From Verrucomicrobiota bacterium (lineage in GTDB: Bacteria > Verrucomicrobiota > Verrucomicrobiia > Limisphaerales > AV2), in contig QHPA01000050.1 in NCBI GenBank assembly GCA_003218935.1, positions 1 through 7,619 on the forward strand: a stretch of DNA of 7,619 nucleotides, given 5' to 3'. The translations under genes were made by a program, and so were the position numbers. Below the pieces are notes generated by a model. That model saw only the letters and a program-made list of their open reading frames with translations. It had not been told where the DNA came from and did no database searches. Below, piece after piece: positions 6,376 through 7,619 of the stretch (position 1 is its first letter; every line of letters starts with the position of its first letter).

Positions 6376-7619
6376 TCACACCCCCACCTGCTTCCTGATC
6401 GCCTCGGCGATTTTCTGCGACCATTTTCCCAAAACAGTCGCGTCACGGCCCTCGATGAGCAATCGCGCCTTGGATTCCGTGCCGGAATAGCGAAGCAACA
6501 CGCGGCCGCCGGCGGGTTTAAGTTCCGCCTCCGCTTCCGACAGGCAGCTCGTCACGCCATCAAGCTGGTCGAACGGCACCTTTTCGCGGACGCGAATGCT
6601 GGTAACGAGCTGGGGGAAACGCGTCCAGCATTTAGCCAGTTGCGAGAGGGGCTTGTCTTTCACCCTCATGATGCGCAGAATCTGCAACGCGCAGACCAGC
6701 CCGTCGCCGGTGGTGCTGTAGTCGCGGAAAATCAAGTGCCCGCTCTGCTCGCCGCCGAAGTTGAAACCGGAGCGGAGCATTTCGTCGATCACGTTCTTGT
6801 CGCCCACGCCCGCGCGCGCGACGTGCCCGCCCGCCTGTTTGATCACCGCGTCCAGACCGGCATTGCTCATGACGGTGGCGACCAGGGTTTTCTCTCGCAG
6901 CGAACCTTCGGCGAGCATCTCCAGACCGCAAATCGCCATCACATCGTCGCCGTCAATCAACTTGCCGGTCTCGTCGCAGAATAACACGCGGTCCGCGTCG
7001 CCGTCGTGAGAGATGCCGAGGTGGGCGCGATGTTCCCAAACTTTCTGGCACATCTGCTGGGGGTGCATGGAGCCGCAGTCTTTGTTGATGTTCATGCCGT
7101 CGGGCTGGTTGTCGTAAACGAAAATCTCCGCGCCGAGTTCGCGAAGCACGCAGGGCGTCGATTTGTACGCGGCGCCGTGCGCGCAATCCACGACGATGCG
7201 CATCCCTTCCAGCGTCATGCCGCGCGGGAAGGAGCTTTTGGCATATTCGATGTAACGGCCGAGCGCGTCTTCAATGCGGACGGCCTTGCCGATTGCGTCA
7301 GCCGTGGGACGGATGGCTTCGATATCGCCGCTGAAAACCAGATGTTCGATCTGGTCCTCGATGTTGTCGTCGAGCTTGTAACCGTCCGGCCGGAAAAATT
7401 TGATGCCGTTGTCGTCGTACGGATTGTGGGAGGCGGTGATCACAATGCCGGCGTCGGCGCGCAGGCTGCGCGTGACGTAGGCGACGCCGGGGGTGGGCAG
7501 CGGGCCAATGAACAGAACATCCACCCCCATCGAAAGGATGCCGGACGAGATGGCATTTTCGAGCATGTAACCGGACAAACGGGTGTCTTTGCCGAGAACG
7601 ATCTTGTGCCGCTCGCGGT
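6376..7619 (-). CDS. glmM: Phosphoglucosamine mutase (partial, N-terminus beyond right edge)
   Basis: GlmM converts glucosamine-6-phosphate to glucosamine-1-phosphate (EC 5.4.2.10) in the cytoplasm, feeding UDP-GlcNAc for peptidoglycan and LPS. The frame stays open to the window edge and gives 413 residues, beginning RERHKIVLGKDTRLSGYMLE, so roughly 35-45 N-terminal residues are missing. A TTG at 7578 is internal, not the start. All signature sites of the alpha-D-phosphohexomutase family are present: the catalytic serine loop TASHNPYDDNG (Ser codon 7431-7429), the metal loop DGDADR (codons 7005-6988), the sugar-binding GGEQSGH and the phosphate-binding RYSGTES near the C-terminus. GIVITASHNPYDDNGIKFF is characteristic of GlmM rather than of phosphomannomutase or phosphoglucomutase. 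The stop is TGA at 6378-6376. A 230-aa plus-strand frame opposite it is a shadow. Confidence 0.95.
   Translation of the reverse strand, partial: RERHKIVLGKDTRLSGYMLENAISSGILSMGVDVLFIGPLPTPGVAYVTRSLRADAGIVITASHNPYDDNGIKFFRPDGYKLDDNIEDQIEHLVFSGDIEAIRPTADAIGKAVRIEDALGRYIEYAKSSFPRGMTLEGMRIVVDCAHGAAYKSTPCVLRELGAEIFVYDNQPDGMNINKDCGSMHPQQMCQKVWEHRAHLGISHDGDADRVLFCDETGKLIDGDDVMAICGLEMLAEGSLREKTLVATVMSNAGLDAVIKQAGGHVARAGVGDKNVIDEMLRSGFNFGGEQSGHLIFRDYSTTGDGLVCALQILRIMRVKDKPLSQLAKCWTRFPQLVTSIRVREKVPFDQLDGVTSCLSEAEAELKPAGGRVLLRYSGTESKARLLIEGRDATVLGKWSQKIAEAIRKQVGV

Noticed and set aside
6367..6385. Possible terminator hairpin GGGGG/CCCCC at the glmM stop
   Set aside because: The stem is only 5 bp, the loop is 9 nt, and no T-run follows on either strand.
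6292..6984. 230-aa plus-strand open frame near the right end
   Set aside because: It is the complement of glmM, whose metal-binding, sugar-binding and phosphate-binding loops are all intact on the minus strand.

Overview
The window is about 60% GC and densely coded. It looks like a chromosomal segment of a Verrucomicrobiota-type bacterium (Pedosphaera/Limisphaerales-like) or a close PVC-group relative. Four things suggest this: a secreted PQQ-like propeller that opens with a WPQYRGPN motif, a secreted protein with an HEWGTFTSV motif, a prepilin-type fragment ending in an H-X9-DG motif, and weak or absent Shine-Dalgarno sequences. This assignment is inferred from protein style, not from a search.

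Layout from left to right. (1) Bases 1-974, minus strand: the N-terminal 324 residues of an exported PQQ-type beta-propeller protein, which runs off the left edge. (2) Bases 975-1235: a divergent intergenic region with a run of ten G and three helically phased ACAAC direct repeats. (3) Bases 1236-2615, plus strand: a conserved, uncharacterised exported protein of 459 aa. (4) Bases 2853-4685 and 4762-5454, plus strand: a two-component pair, with a membrane histidine kinase followed by an OmpR/PhoB-type response regulator. An imperfect long inverted repeat covers the kinase stop codon and most of the gap between the two genes. (5) Bases 5455-6290, plus strand: a scar of two unrelated gene fragments joined in different frames. 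The first is an internal piece of a putative secreted beta-rich protein, and the second is the C-terminal part of a prepilin-type protein without its N-terminal pilin helix. (6) Bases 6376-7619, minus strand: glmM (phosphoglucosamine mutase), converging on the scar and cut by the right edge before its start codon.

Functionally, the kinase and regulator form one signalling unit, probably co-transcribed, that reads an envelope signal. GlmM supplies glucosamine-1-phosphate for peptidoglycan and LPS precursors. The two exported proteins are not obviously linked to either. I see no CRISPR array, RNA gene, transposase or phage gene. I also see no clearly new multi-gene system. The most interesting items are the inverted repeat at the kinase-regulator junction, the gene-fragment fusion, and the phased repeats in front of the exported-protein gene.
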